Assembly: GCF_000516515.1 (NCBI RefSeq)
Contig: NZ_KI911784.1
Coordinates: 3,448,633-3,512,632, forward strand
Direction of reading: 5' to 3'
Origin: Chloroflexus sp. Y-396-1
Lineage (GTDB): Bacteria; Chloroflexota; Chloroflexia; Chloroflexales; Chloroflexaceae
DNA length: 64,000 nucleotides
The notes under the pieces were generated by a model. That model worked only from the letters and a program-made list of their open reading frames with translations. It searched no databases and was not told where the DNA came from. Both the position numbers and the translations under genes were made by a program. How positions within the stretch are numbered: the stretch's first letter is position 1; the number at the start of each line of letters is the position of its first letter. This document shows, piece after piece, positions 38,191 through 47,486 of the stretch.

Positions 38191-40170
38191 ATGGCCGGTG
38201 AAGAGACTATAGCCGCGCTGGCAGCTATTTGGGACGAATGTTCATCCAGTGCGCGCTGGCCCGCATTACTGCCGGTGCTGTGTCAACTGGTCGATCAGTT
38301 TCAACAGAGCGCCGATGATGACACTCGCGCCGAGATTGCCATGCGTATTACCGATCTGCTGCGCGATACCGATCCCGATCTCTACCAGAAGCTGATTACG
38401 ATGCGCAAAGCCATGCGCGCTGGCGAGGCGCACAACCGCTTCAGCACGCGCGGCATGCCATCTGACGCTGAACTCTTGGCAGCCTGGCAAGAGATTCGGA
38501 CACGTGAAGCGTCAATCCACGGCGAGAGCATTACCACTGGCAACATCACCGGCACCGGCATTGCCATCGGTCAGGGCGCGCAGGCCACAGTGCATCAACA
38601 CTTCTACGAGCCGCGCTTCACCCGCTACACCGACATCTCCTGCCCGCGACGGGCGCAGGTGAACAGCCGGGTCACCGTCACCGTTGCGCTGACGATGCAG
38701 CCCCAGCCGGAGAGCGTCGCGTGCGAGGCTATCGAGGTCTTCGAGGGCAAGGTCAAAGTACGGATCGATGCGCCCGGCTTCGAACCGCTGAGTCTGCTCG
38801 AACAAACAATCATCGTCGAGCGGGATGACGATAGCGCCCCGGTCGTGTTTCACCTCAAGGCGCGCGAAACCGGTCCCCACGAGATTGCCATCCAATTCTG
38901 GCAGCGCGGCAATCTCATCGCTACGGTCATGGCGCCCATCGAGGTGCTAGAGGTAGAGCCGGTCTTTGCGCCGGCATTCGTGCCGAAAACGCCCGTCAGC
39001 CCACGCATGGCCGATGTCGCGCCGCCAGACCTCACCCTCGTCGTCTTCCGCGACCCTGCCGGGCGGATGCAGTTCACTCTGCACCGTGATAATATCACGC
39101 TCTGCTACGTCGAACAGACCCTGCCCCGTCCACCCGATGCGTTGATCAATGCGCTCTTTGACGAGCTACACCTGTTGCAACGCGGTACCGACAGCGCCAA
39201 CCGACGGCGTGGATCGTCGCTTCTGACCGCCGAGCAGGTCGAGCGGCGTATCCGCAATCTGGGTTACAAACTGTGGGATGTGCTGATCCCGCCCGAACTC
39301 AAATTGTACTACGCCCGTGAGCGTCATCAGTGGCAGCGAGCCGCCGCGGCCGGGCAGCGCTGGAGCATGCTGGTGCAATCGAATGAGCCGGACATTCCCT
39401 GGGAATTGGTGCGTCCGTACAGCGGTGGGCCGGATCGCTGGGAAGAAGACTTCTGGTGCCAGACCTTCCACTTCGCCCGCTGGCTGCTCAAGCGCCCCGA
39501 CAGCCCTGAGAGCGTGGTTCCCCTGCCACGCCTGCGCCTGCGCACACTGGCCGCAGTCGTGCCCACCTGCTACCCGGAACTGAAAGCCGTCCCCGCCGAG
39601 CACCAACTGCTGCGCGACCTGATCGCCCGCTATCGCCTGACCGACCGTAGCCCGCAGCGGGCGACCGAGAAAGAGGTCATCGACCTGCTCGAAACGGGTG
39701 GCTTCGACTGGCTGCACGTCATTACCCACGGCGACTTCTTCGCTCAGTCGGCATTGCACAGCAGCGCAATCGGACTGGATGACAACCAGTGGCTGGCAAG
39801 CAGCTCGATCACCGGTCCACACATCCGAGGTATGCTGTGCGACCGCCGCCCGGCAATCGTCTTGAACGCCTGTCACGTCGGTCGTGAGCAACCTTCGCTC
39901 AGCGGCGCTGCCGGATGGGTCACGCAGTTTGTCGGCTCCGGTGCGGGCATGATGATCGCGCCGCTCTGGTCGGTCAACGACGAGTTTGCTCTCCGCTTCA
40001 GCGAAGTCTTCTACACCGCGCTGCTCAACCCTGATCGCCCTGCCACCGTCGCTGAGGCAATGTGGCAGGCCCGCGAGGCCATCCGTCAGCCCGACGACCC
40101 GACCTGGCTGGCATACAGCCTGTTCGCCCACCCGAACGCGCGAGTTGAAGTACAGCCGTCGCAGGTGTAG
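38191..40170 (+). CDS. Second CHAT-domain protease
   Basis: A 659-residue protein starting directly after the stop of the first CHAT gene (TAA then ATG), with GGAGGAG 9 nt upstream. Residues 1-105 are helical. Residues 107-138 hold a Gly-rich segment with GNITGTGIAIGQGAQATV. A beta-rich domain spans about 140-255 (ISCPRRAQVNSRVTVTVALT, FHLKARETGPHEIAIQF). A mixed region follows, then the CHAT domain from about 440. The dyad is His513 in HVITHGDFF and Cys561 in VLNACHVG, and the family block MMIAPLWSVND follows. Both proteases therefore look active. The pair probably forms a sensor/effector or protease-cascade system; the trigger and the target are unknown. Confidence 0.88.
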   Translation: MAGEETIAALAAIWDECSSSARWPALLPVLCQLVDQFQQSADDDTRAEIAMRITDLLRDTDPDLYQKLITMRKAMRAGEAHNRFSTRGMPSDAELLAAWQEIRTREASIHGESITTGNITGTGIAIGQGAQATVHQHFYEPRFTRYTDISCPRRAQVNSRVTVTVALTMQPQPESVACEAIEVFEGKVKVRIDAPGFEPLSLLEQTIIVERDDDSAPVVFHLKARETGPHEIAIQFWQRGNLIATVMAPIEVLEVEPVFAPAFVPKTPVSPRMADVAPPDLTLVVFRDPAGRMQFTLHRDNITLCYVEQTLPRPPDALINALFDELHLLQRGTDSANRRRGSSLLTAEQVERRIRNLGYKLWDVLIPPELKLYYARERHQWQRAAAAGQRWSMLVQSNEPDIPWELVRPYSGGPDRWEEDFWCQTFHFARWLLKRPDSPESVVPLPRLRLRTLAAVVPTCYPELKAVPAEHQLLRDLIARYRLTDRSPQRATEKEVIDLLETGGFDWLHVITHGDFFAQSALHSSAIGLDDNQWLASSSITGPHIRGMLCDRRPAIVLNACHVGREQPSLSGAAGWVTQFVGSGAGMMIAPLWSVNDEFALRFSEVFYTALLNPDRPATVAEAMWQAREAIRQPDDPTWLAYSLFAHPNARVEVQPSQV

Positions 40171-40264
40171 GAAAGAGAACAATACGCTAGTCATATCCGA
40201 CCTCTCATATCATAGGGACGAGTTCTTACCCCGCCCTTGGCTGTGCCGTCGCCGGAAATACCTG

Positions 40265-40860
40265 CCCGACCCTGCATGCATCCCCCCTCCTCTCCACAGC
40301 CTGGGAGAGGAGGGGGGCAGGGGGGGGTGAGGGCCGCCCTCACCCCCGGCCCCTCTCCCGCGCTGCGGGAGAGGGGTGAGCTGAGGACACAGTATCGTTG
40401 ACGGACGCAGAATCGCCCCTGCTCCGCTCGTCCCCCCCTCCTCGCCCACAGCGTGGGAGAGGAGGGGGGCAGGGGGGGGAGGTGAGGGCCGCCCTCACCC
40501 CCGGCCCCTCTCCCGCGCTGCGGGAGAGGGGAGAGCTGAGGACACAGTATCGTTGACAGCCGCAGAATCGCCCCTGCTCCCCTCTTCCCCCCTCCTCTCC
40601 CCACCCTGGGAGAGGAGGGGGCAGGGGGGCGGTGAGGGCAGCCCTCACCCCCAGCCCCTCTCCCGCGCTGCGGGAGCGGGGAGAGCTGAGGACACAGTAT
40701 CGTTGACGGACGCAGACTCGCCCCTGCTCCGGCGACCCCCCCCTCCTCGCCCACACCACGGGAGCGCAGGGGAGTCGGGGGGAGGTGAGGGGCATAATCC
40801 TCCCCCTCCGCTCCCACAGCGTGGGAGCGGAAGGGGGCAGGGGGGAGGTGAGGGCTTACC
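40265..40860. repeat. Tandem array of about 150-bp GC-rich repeats
   Basis: The word CTGAGGACACAGTATCGTTG occurs at 40381, 40536 and 40686 (spacing 155 and 150 bp). Each unit has a palindrome CTCTCCCGCGCTGCGGGAGAG-like, the linker with GACGGACGCAGA or GACAGCCGCAGA, CGCCCCTGCTCC, and a second purine-rich hairpin AGGAGGGGGGCAGGGGGG. A partial unit ends near 40860. Related copies lie at 25502-25725 (inverted), 43385-43680 and, as fragments, near 30940-31065 and 61020-61075. Confidence 0.9.
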
Positions 40861-40914
40861 TACCTCACAAACATTTGAATTCCCTGTGCAAAAGTTGTGT
40901 TACCTCTTCCCCTA

Positions 40915-40942
40915 TTGACGCAACCCTCACAACCCTGATAAT
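40915..40942 (+). promoter_or_regulatory. Promoter of the EF-G-like gene
   Basis: TTGACG (40915-40920), a 16-nt spacer and GATAAT (40937-40942), about 75 nt before the start codon. Confidence 0.65.
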
Positions 40943-41016
40943 CTGTTCTTAACAAAATCTTTTTTCCTTTCCAGCACACGCCCAACGGGCGCGGGCTTGC
41001 GTCAAGGAGGACAGTC

Positions 41017-43128
41017 ATGCGAGCGTTTGAACCGGAAAGGATTCACAACATCGGCATATTTGGTCACCTCGGCAGCGGGAAGACCACGCTGGCCGAGGCA
41101 ATGCTGATGACCGCCCACGCCATCCCGCGGATGGGGCGCGTCGAGGATGGGTCAACGACTAGTGACTACGATCCCGACGAGCACCGACGCGGGATGTCTA
41201 TTTCGCTCAGTGTGTTACCCCTCGAATGGAACGGTGACAAGATCAATCTGATTGACGTGCCGGGTGCCGCCGATTTTGCCGGTGAAGCTGCTGCCGCGAT
41301 GCGCATCATCGATGGCGCATTGCTCGTGCTCGACGCGAGTGCCGGTGTTGAGGTCGGTACCGAACTCTTCTGGGAGATGGCGGTACAGCAGCGCGTACCC
41401 CGTATTCTGTTCATCAACAAACTCGACCGCGAGAATGCCAATTTCTACCGTGTGATCGAGCAGGCTCGCGAAATCCTCGATGCTGCGGTGATTCCGCTGC
41501 AAATACCAATTGGTTCTGGCAAAGACTTCAAAGGTATTATCTCGCTGCGTCAGCGGCGAGCTTGGCTGACCAGCCCCAAACACGATGGTAGCTATATCGA
41601 GGCTGATGTGCCGCCAGAACTCGATACGTTGATGCACGAGTGGCGCACGGCCCTGATTGATAAAATTGCGGCAACCAACGATCACCTGATCGAACGCTAC
41701 CTCGAAGGCGGTGAAGATGCGCTGACTCGCGAAGAGCTGTTGCTCGGTCTGCGCACCGGTATCGCCGATGGTTCGATTGTGCCGGTCTTCTGCGGTTCGG
41801 CTACTGAAGTTGTCGGAATTGCCCAACTCCTCAACGGTATCATCGACTCGATCCCATCGGCAGGCCGGAAGACGACAACCGCCACCGATCTGAATACCAA
41901 CCAGGAAGTTGAGCTGCAACCTGACCGCAACGAACCGCTAGCAGCGCTCGTCTTCAAGACAGTGTCCGACACCTATGGCAAACAAAGCTACTTCCGCGTC
42001 TTCTCGGGTGAAATCCGCGCCGGCATGACGCTGTTAAATGCCCGCACCCGCAAAGAAGAACGGATTGCACACGTCTACATCGTGCGCGGCAAAGAGCAGA
42101 TCGAGGTCGAGGCAGTTGGCCCTGGTGACATTGGCTTACTGACCAAACTTGGCGACACGCAGACCAACGACACCCTCTGTCTGTCGTCACGCCCACTCGC
42201 GCTCAGTCCCATTCAATTCCCTGCTCCAGCCTTTATCGCAACGGTGAAACCACGTACCCGCGCCGACCTTGATAAGCTCAGCTCGGCGCTCAGCCGGATG
42301 ATCGAAGAAGACCCCTCTTTGCAGGTATCCCGCGATGCACGTACCGGCGAAGCCCTGCTGAGCGGTCTGAGTGAGACTCATCTTCAGATAGTCGCTGAGC
42401 GGATGAAGCGCAAGTTCGATGTCAACATCGACCTTGAACTGCCCCGTATCCCCTACCGCGAAACCATTCGCAGCGTTGCCACTGCTCAGTATCGCCACAA
42501 GAAACAGACCGGTGGTGCTGGTCAGTTTGCTGATGTTGCGCTGCGTGTCGAGCCATTGCCCCCCGATCCCCATCGGGAAGACCCGCTTGAATTCGTCAAC
42601 GAAATTGTGGGTGGCGTGATCTCGCGCGGATTCATGCCGGCTATCGAAAAAGGCATTCGCGAGGCGATGGAAGAGGGCATCATTTCGGGGAACCCAGTGG
42701 TTGATGTGCGGGCTGCGGTCTTCGACGGCAAAGAGCACCCGGTCGACTCGAAGGAAATTGCCTTCAAGACAGCAGCAAAGGAAGCGTTCCGCCTTGCCGC
42801 TCAGAAAGCCGGCGTGATTATCCTCGAACCCATCTACAACATGGAGATTATCGTCCCCGATCAATTTGCTGGCGATGTCATGAGCGACATGAGTACACGT
42901 CGGGGCCGTGTTCAGGGAATGATGCCAATGGGGAATGGCAAAACGGTAATCCATGCCCAAGCGCCGCTGGTAGAGATTCAACGCTATGCAACCGATCTGC
43001 GTGGCATGACCCAGGGGCGTGGGCGGTTCTCGATCAGCTTCGCCGGTTATGAAGAGGTGCCGCCGCATCTGGTCAACCAGATTGTGGAAGCTCACAAGAA
43101 AGAGCTAGAAGCGGCACACAGTCATTAG
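41017..43128 (+). CDS. Elongation factor G-like GTPase
   Basis: A 703-residue translational GTPase with all five EF-G domains. The G1 loop is GHLGSGKTT (16-24). G2 is RGMSISLS in place of the usual RGITI. G3 is DVPG (80-83) in place of DTPG, and G4 is NKLD. Domain IV has KKQTGGAGQFADVALRVEP and domain V ends QGRGRFSISFAGYEEVP. These departures mark an EF-G paralogue (EF-G2-like), not the str-operon EF-G; no rpsL, rpsG or tuf is adjacent. The family role is uncertain and may be in translocation under stress or ribosome recycling. CAAGGAGGA precedes the ATG. Confidence 0.88.
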   Translation: MRAFEPERIHNIGIFGHLGSGKTTLAEAMLMTAHAIPRMGRVEDGSTTSDYDPDEHRRGMSISLSVLPLEWNGDKINLIDVPGAADFAGEAAAAMRIIDGALLVLDASAGVEVGTELFWEMAVQQRVPRILFINKLDRENANFYRVIEQAREILDAAVIPLQIPIGSGKDFKGIISLRQRRAWLTSPKHDGSYIEADVPPELDTLMHEWRTALIDKIAATNDHLIERYLEGGEDALTREELLLGLRTGIADGSIVPVFCGSATEVVGIAQLLNGIIDSIPSAGRKTTTATDLNTNQEVELQPDRNEPLAALVFKTVSDTYGKQSYFRVFSGEIRAGMTLLNARTRKEERIAHVYIVRGKEQIEVEAVGPGDIGLLTKLGDTQTNDTLCLSSRPLALSPIQFPAPAFIATVKPRTRADLDKLSSALSRMIEEDPSLQVSRDARTGEALLSGLSETHLQIVAERMKRKFDVNIDLELPRIPYRETIRSVATAQYRHKKQTGGAGQFADVALRVEPLPPDPHREDPLEFVNEIVGGVISRGFMPAIEKGIREAMEEGIISGNPVVDVRAAVFDGKEHPVDSKEIAFKTAAKEAFRLAAQKAGVIILEPIYNMEIIVPDQFAGDVMSDMSTRRGRVQGMMPMGNGKTVIHAQAPLVEIQRYATDLRGMTQGRGRFSISFAGYEEVPPHLVNQIVEAHKKELEAAHSH

Positions 43129-43142
43129 TATCTGCCAAAACT

Positions 43143-43170
43143 CCTGCGGCCTGTAACCACGGGCCGCAGG
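43143..43170 (+). terminator. Hairpin after the EF-G-like gene
   Basis: Arms CCTGCGGCC and GGCCGCAGG with a 10-nt loop lie 15 nt after the stop codon. The T-tract is poor. Confidence 0.45.
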
Positions 43171-43384
43171 TCTGTACGACAATGCACTATCGGGATTCCT
43201 CACCGAAAACCGTCTCAGAGTGTTCGGTATATGCCCTGGTCATCCCCGCATCTAACAGTAGAGAGTAGAACCTACCACGCACCGTAGCAGCACACCGGTC
43301 GGGGCGGATTACGAATCCGCTCCGACAAGGTGATGCAAGCGAGGAACGCACGGCTTCGCACCCTATCTACGTCTACGCTCCATC

Positions 43385-43680
43385 CCATCTCCCCTCCTCT
43401 CCCACAGCGTGGGAGCGGAGGGGGTAGGGGGGAGGTGAGGGCAGCCCTCACCCCCGGCCCCTCTCCCGCAGCGCGGGAGCGGGGAGAGCTGAGGACACGG
43501 TATCGTTGGCAGCCGCAGGGACGCCCCTGCTCCGCTCATCCCCCCTCCTCTCCCACAGCGTGGGAGCGGAAGGGGGCTGGGGGGAGGTGAGGGGCATAAT
43601 CCCCCCCTTCCTCTCCCGCAGCGCGGGAGAGGAAGGGGGCTAGGGGGGAAGGTGAGGGGGGCTGGGGGGAGGTGAGGGCC
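43385..43680. repeat. GC-rich intergenic repeat, further copies
   Basis: Direct-orientation relative of the 40265 array, with GAGCTGAGGACACGGTATCG and GGCAGCCGCAGGGACGCC at about 43486-43525, flanked by purine-rich hairpins. It lies upstream of the ileS promoter. The 250 bp between 43129 and 43384 hold the EF-G hairpin and a small palindrome GGGGCGGATTACGAATCCGC near 43301, with nothing else recognisable. Confidence 0.8.
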
Positions 43681-43700
43681 TCCAACGCCAACCCCATACC

Positions 43701-43729
43701 TTGACGGAACGCCATTCCCGCCGTATACT
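43701..43729 (+). promoter_or_regulatory. Promoter of ileS
   Basis: TTGACG (43701-43706), a 17-nt spacer and TATACT (43724-43729), directly upstream of the T-box leader. Confidence 0.8.
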
Positions 43730-43735
43730 GTCAAG

Positions 43736-44030
43736 CAATGGCGATGACGGGGACGAGTACCTATTGCCTGCTCTCCAGCGAGCCTGGGATGGTGGAAGCC
43801 AGGTAGAAGCAGCGATAGCGAAAATCACCCCTGAGCTGGCAGGTGAACTGCGTGGTCAGATGATCTGCATAGTAGCTGCGCCCGGAATGCCCACCGTTAT
43901 CGGGCATAGCGTTGCTTGACGCTCACAGAGTGCGATGACTCGTGATAACGGCTCACGGCATCGAAGTGGGGTGGTACCGCGGGGCTTCTCGGCCTCGTCC
44001 CCTAATGGGGACGAGGCTATTCATTTGGTT
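43736..44030 (+). promoter_or_regulatory. T-box riboswitch, Ile specifier, upstream of ileS
   Basis: tRNA-sensing leader about 295 nt long. Stem I shows the distal block AGCGAGCC-GGTGGAAGCC (about 43777-43799) that contacts the tRNA elbow. The specifier is ATC (43824-43826), an Ile codon, followed by the usual ACCCCTGAGC. The antiterminator carries the T-box core GGTGGTACCGCGG (about 43970-43982). A terminator hairpin GCCTCGTCCCC / GGGGACGAGGC (43992-44002 and 44007-44017) follows. Uncharged tRNA-Ile should stabilise the antiterminator and turn ileS on. Confidence 0.95.
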
Positions 44031-44044
44031 CAGATGGAGGCACT

Positions 44045-47000
44045 ATGTTCAGACCGGTTGATACAAATGTCAAATTCCCTCAGCTTGAAGAATCGATTCT
44101 TACCTGGTGGGAAGCCAACGACATCGTAGCAAAATCGCTGGCAGCAGGCGAAAAGCCGTTTGTCTTCTACGAAGGTCCGCCAACATCGAACGGTCGTCCG
44201 GGATTACACCATACCATCTCGCGGAGCTTCAAAGATGTGATCCTACGCTACCGTGCAATGCAGGGCTATCGCATCATCGGTCGCCGTGAAGGTTGGGATA
44301 CCCATGGCCTGCCGGTCGAAATTGAGATTGAAAAGAAGCTCGGTTTCAGCGGTAAACCTGATATTGAGCGCTTCGGGATCGCTGAGTTTAACCGTCTCTG
44401 CCGTGAAAGCGTTTGGGAATATATCCAGGACTGGAAGGCGTTTACAAAGCGAATCGCGTTCTGGCTGAGCGAAGATGCCTATATTACTTACGAAAATGAC
44501 TACATCGAGTCAACCTGGTGGATCTTCCGTCAGTTGTGGGATCGTGGTCTGTTGTTCCGCGACTACAAAGTGACCATGCACTGCCCCCGCTGCGGCACTA
44601 GCCTCAGCGACCACGAGGTTAGCCTCGGCGCCCGCGATGACGTTGATGATCCCAGTGTCTACATCAAGTTCCGGGTGAAAGGTTCGACGGTACCACCACC
44701 AGCCGTTAATGGTACCCTTGAGGACGCATTCCTGGTGGCCTGGACGACAACGCCGTGGACGCTGCCGGCCAATGTTGCCCTGGCCGTGAAACACGATGCG
44801 GAATACGTTGAAGTTGAGCACCATGGTGAGCGTTTGGTGATGGCTGCTGCGCTCTTGAATCAGGTGTTGCCAGCCGATAGCTTTACCGTGTTGCGCCAAT
44901 TCCGCGGCAACGATCTGGTTGGTCTGCGCTATGAACCCCTCTTCCGTGGTGTGCCCGGCGCCGGTGATACCGTCGATTGGGATACTGCTTACCGCGTAAT
45001 TGCCGATGAAATCGTTAGCCTCGATGACGGTACCGGCATTGTACACATTGCGCCAGCTTACGGTGACCTTGAGGTTGGACGCAAGCACGGCCTGCCGACG
45101 CTCTTCTCTGTCGGTTTAGATGGACGAGTATTGCCTGAGTTTGCCGATCTTGGCTTCGCCGGCAAGTTCTTCAAGGAGGCCGATCCGGATATTACGCGCA
45201 ACTTGAAGCAGCGTGGTCTGCTCTTGCGTAGTGGTCGGGTACGCCACTATTATCCCTTCTGCTGGCGCTGTAGCACACCGCTCCTCTACTATGCTAAACG
45301 ATCCTGGTACATCCGCACGACGGCGTTTAAAGCCGATCTGGTTGCCAACAACCAGCAAATCCACTGGGTGCCAGAGCATATTCGCGATGGTCGCTTCGGC
45401 AACTGGCTCGAAAACAACATCGATTGGGCGATCAGTCGTGAACGCTACTGGGGAACCCCCATCCCGATCTGGACGAACGCCGACGGTTCGTATATGGTCT
45501 GTATCGGTTCGCTCGCCGAGTTAGAGGAAAAGGTCGGTCGTTCGTTACGTGATCTCGACCTCCATCGTCCGTACATCGACGAGGTGGTGTGGGAAGACCC
45601 CGAACATGGTTTGATGCGGCGTATTCCTGATGTGGCCGACTGCTGGTTTGACAGTGGGTCAATGCCGGTGGCACAGTGGCACTACCCCTTTGAAAACCGC
45701 GACATCTTCGAGATGGCCCATCCCGCCGACTACATCTGTGAAGCGGTCGATCAAACTCGCGGTTGGTTTTACACTTTGCACGCCATCAGTACCCTACTCT
45801 TCGACCGCCCAGCCTTCAAGAATGTGATCTGTCTGGGTCATATTCTTGATGAAAATGGGCAAAAGATGAGCAAGAGTCGCGGGAATGTGATAGAGCCGGA
45901 AGAGGTGATCAATGCTTACGGCGTTGATGCGTTGCGCTGGTACCTGTTTACCGCAGCACCTCCCGGTAATGCCCGTCGCTTCAGCATGGCGCTGGTGAGC
46001 GAAAGCATGCGCAAGTTCTTGCTCACACTCTGGAATACGTATGCTTTCTTTGTGACCTACGCCAACCTCGACCGCTGGCAACCGGGTAGCGGACGCACCG
46101 TCGATCTCCAACCAATCGACCGCTGGGCACTGGCCGCGCTTAACCAGCTTGTGCAGCAGGTGACCAGTTCGTTCGAGGAATACGACGTTTACACGGCAGC
46201 CAATGCCATCGAACACTTTGTTGATGAGCTGTCGAACTGGTATGTGCGTCGTAACCGTCGCCGTTTCTGGAAGAGCGAAGCCGACGCTGATAAAGAGGCT
46301 GCCTACCAGACCCTCTACACCTGTCTGGTGACGGTAGCAAAGCTATCGGCGCCGTTCATCCCATTTGTCAGCGAGGAAATCTATCGTAATCTGGTTGCCG
46401 AACACGATCCGACAGCCGCCGAGAGTGTGCATCTGGCGCGTTGGCCACAAGTCGATCAATCGCTGCTCGATCCGCAACTAGTCAGCGACACCGAAGCTCT
46501 CTTGACTGCCGTCTCGTTAGGTCGCGCAGCTCGCAAGCAGGCTAACTTGAAGGTTCGGCAGCCGCTGAGCGAAATCTGGCTGCGGGCGAGCACGCCTTCG
46601 CTTCTCAACGGGGTGCGACGCTTTGAAGCCGATCTGCGCGATGAGCTAAACGTGAAAGCGGTGCGTTACCTCGATGCGAGCAGCGCGGTTGTTGAATACC
46701 GCCTAAAACCGAATCTGCGTCTCGTAGGCAAGAAATTCGGTAAGCTGGTACCAGCGATCACCGCAGCATTGCGCGATCTGCAGGGCGATGCGTCGCGGAC
46801 AGCAGCTCAGGCCGTAGAGTCTGGTCAGCCGATCCAGATCACGGTAGACGGTCAGGTCGTGGAGTTGCTCGCGGAAGAGGTGTTGGTCGAGAGTAGCGGG
46901 CCAGCAGGCTATGTCGTTGTGGAAGCCGATGGTATGCTGGTGGCGTTGAATACGACCGTTACCGAAGAGCTACGGCTCGAAGGTGCAGCTCGCGATCTGG

Positions 47001-47245
47001 TACGCTACATCCAGGATGCCCGTAAGAGTGCTGGCCTGGCGATCAGTGACCGTATTCGTCTCTTCGTCACCAGTCCAGATCAGGTTGATCTCTTGCACGC
47101 TACTCTGGCTCAGTACGAGCAGTATGTCAAAAACGAGACATTATCTGTCGAGTTAACAGTCTCTCCGCCACCATCCACTGCTTATACCGAAACCCATGAG
47201 TTTGGTGAAGGTACCGTGACAGTGGGCGTGTTGAAAGCAGATTAG
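44045..47245 (+). CDS. ileS: Isoleucyl-tRNA synthetase, eukaryote-like type
   Basis: Charges tRNA-Ile. The 1066-residue class I enzyme has EGPPTSNGRPGLHH as its HIGH-region and GQKMSKSRGNV as KMSKS near residue 605. REGWDTHGLPVEIEIEKKLG, the CP1 editing region with WTTTPWTLPANVALAV, and the anticodon-binding helices are all present. The N-terminal motif and the long C-terminal extension (ending in GEGTVTVGVLKAD) match the type 2, eukaryote-like IleRS that is often less sensitive to mupirocin. The start has GATGGAGG upstream. Expression is controlled by the T-box leader just upstream. Confidence 0.95.
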   Translation: MFRPVDTNVKFPQLEESILTWWEANDIVAKSLAAGEKPFVFYEGPPTSNGRPGLHHTISRSFKDVILRYRAMQGYRIIGRREGWDTHGLPVEIEIEKKLGFSGKPDIERFGIAEFNRLCRESVWEYIQDWKAFTKRIAFWLSEDAYITYENDYIESTWWIFRQLWDRGLLFRDYKVTMHCPRCGTSLSDHEVSLGARDDVDDPSVYIKFRVKGSTVPPPAVNGTLEDAFLVAWTTTPWTLPANVALAVKHDAEYVEVEHHGERLVMAAALLNQVLPADSFTVLRQFRGNDLVGLRYEPLFRGVPGAGDTVDWDTAYRVIADEIVSLDDGTGIVHIAPAYGDLEVGRKHGLPTLFSVGLDGRVLPEFADLGFAGKFFKEADPDITRNLKQRGLLLRSGRVRHYYPFCWRCSTPLLYYAKRSWYIRTTAFKADLVANNQQIHWVPEHIRDGRFGNWLENNIDWAISRERYWGTPIPIWTNADGSYMVCIGSLAELEEKVGRSLRDLDLHRPYIDEVVWEDPEHGLMRRIPDVADCWFDSGSMPVAQWHYPFENRDIFEMAHPADYICEAVDQTRGWFYTLHAISTLLFDRPAFKNVICLGHILDENGQKMSKSRGNVIEPEEVINAYGVDALRWYLFTAAPPGNARRFSMALVSESMRKFLLTLWNTYAFFVTYANLDRWQPGSGRTVDLQPIDRWALAALNQLVQQVTSSFEEYDVYTAANAIEHFVDELSNWYVRRNRRRFWKSEADADKEAAYQTLYTCLVTVAKLSAPFIPFVSEEIYRNLVAEHDPTAAESVHLARWPQVDQSLLDPQLVSDTEALLTAVSLGRAARKQANLKVRQPLSEIWLRASTPSLLNGVRRFEADLRDELNVKAVRYLDASSAVVEYRLKPNLRLVGKKFGKLVPAITAALRDLQGDASRTAAQAVESGQPIQITVDGQVVELLAEEVLVESSGPAGYVVVEADGMLVALNTTVTEELRLEGAARDLVRYIQDARKSAGLAISDRIRLFVTSPDQVDLLHATLAQYEQYVKNETLSVELTVSPPPSTAYTETHEFGEGTVTVGVLKAD

Positions 47246-47265
47246 TTCGTCGATGCGGTGTGGTA

Positions 47266-47296
47266 TCTTAGTGGTGATATCTTTCCACCACTGAGA
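47266..47296 (+). terminator. Hairpin after ileS
   Basis: Arms TCTTAGTGGTG and CACCACTGAGA (one G-T pair) with a 9-nt loop, about 20 nt after the ileS stop. No T-tract follows, so it may be a 3' stabiliser. Confidence 0.4.
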
Positions 47297-47486
47297 GATC
47301 GTCTGAATATCTCCCTATGGACGCGGGCCAGAGGCCCGCGCTCCCAGGGTCTCCCAGAGTGGCGTTGATGTGGGTAGCATGCCGGTCGGAGGCTGGCGCG
47401 CCTGATGAGCATTTTTCAGATACGACTCTGCCAGGCAGAGCCGCAAAACACGCTGTTCACTCCATAATTCCGGAGTGCGATCAACG

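Larger units (their letters stand above)
40171..41016. other. 846-bp intergenic region: repeat array and promoter
   Basis: Holds the tandem array of GC-rich repeats (about 40265-40860), then an AT-richer stretch with the promoter of the EF-G-like gene (40915-40942). No gene is supported; the long minus-strand open frames here arise from the repeats. Confidence 0.8.

Noticed and set aside
39166-40194. 342-codon antisense open frame over the second CHAT gene
   Set aside because: Same reason: a shadow of a motif-bearing gene in high-GC DNA.
40191-40817. Minus-strand open frame of 208 codons in the repeat array
   Set aside because: It consists of the GC-rich repeats translated (RSRG, AGEGPGVRAA units); no protein family.
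40265-40860. CRISPR array
   Set aside because: Units are about 150 bp without short unique spacers, and no cas gene is present.
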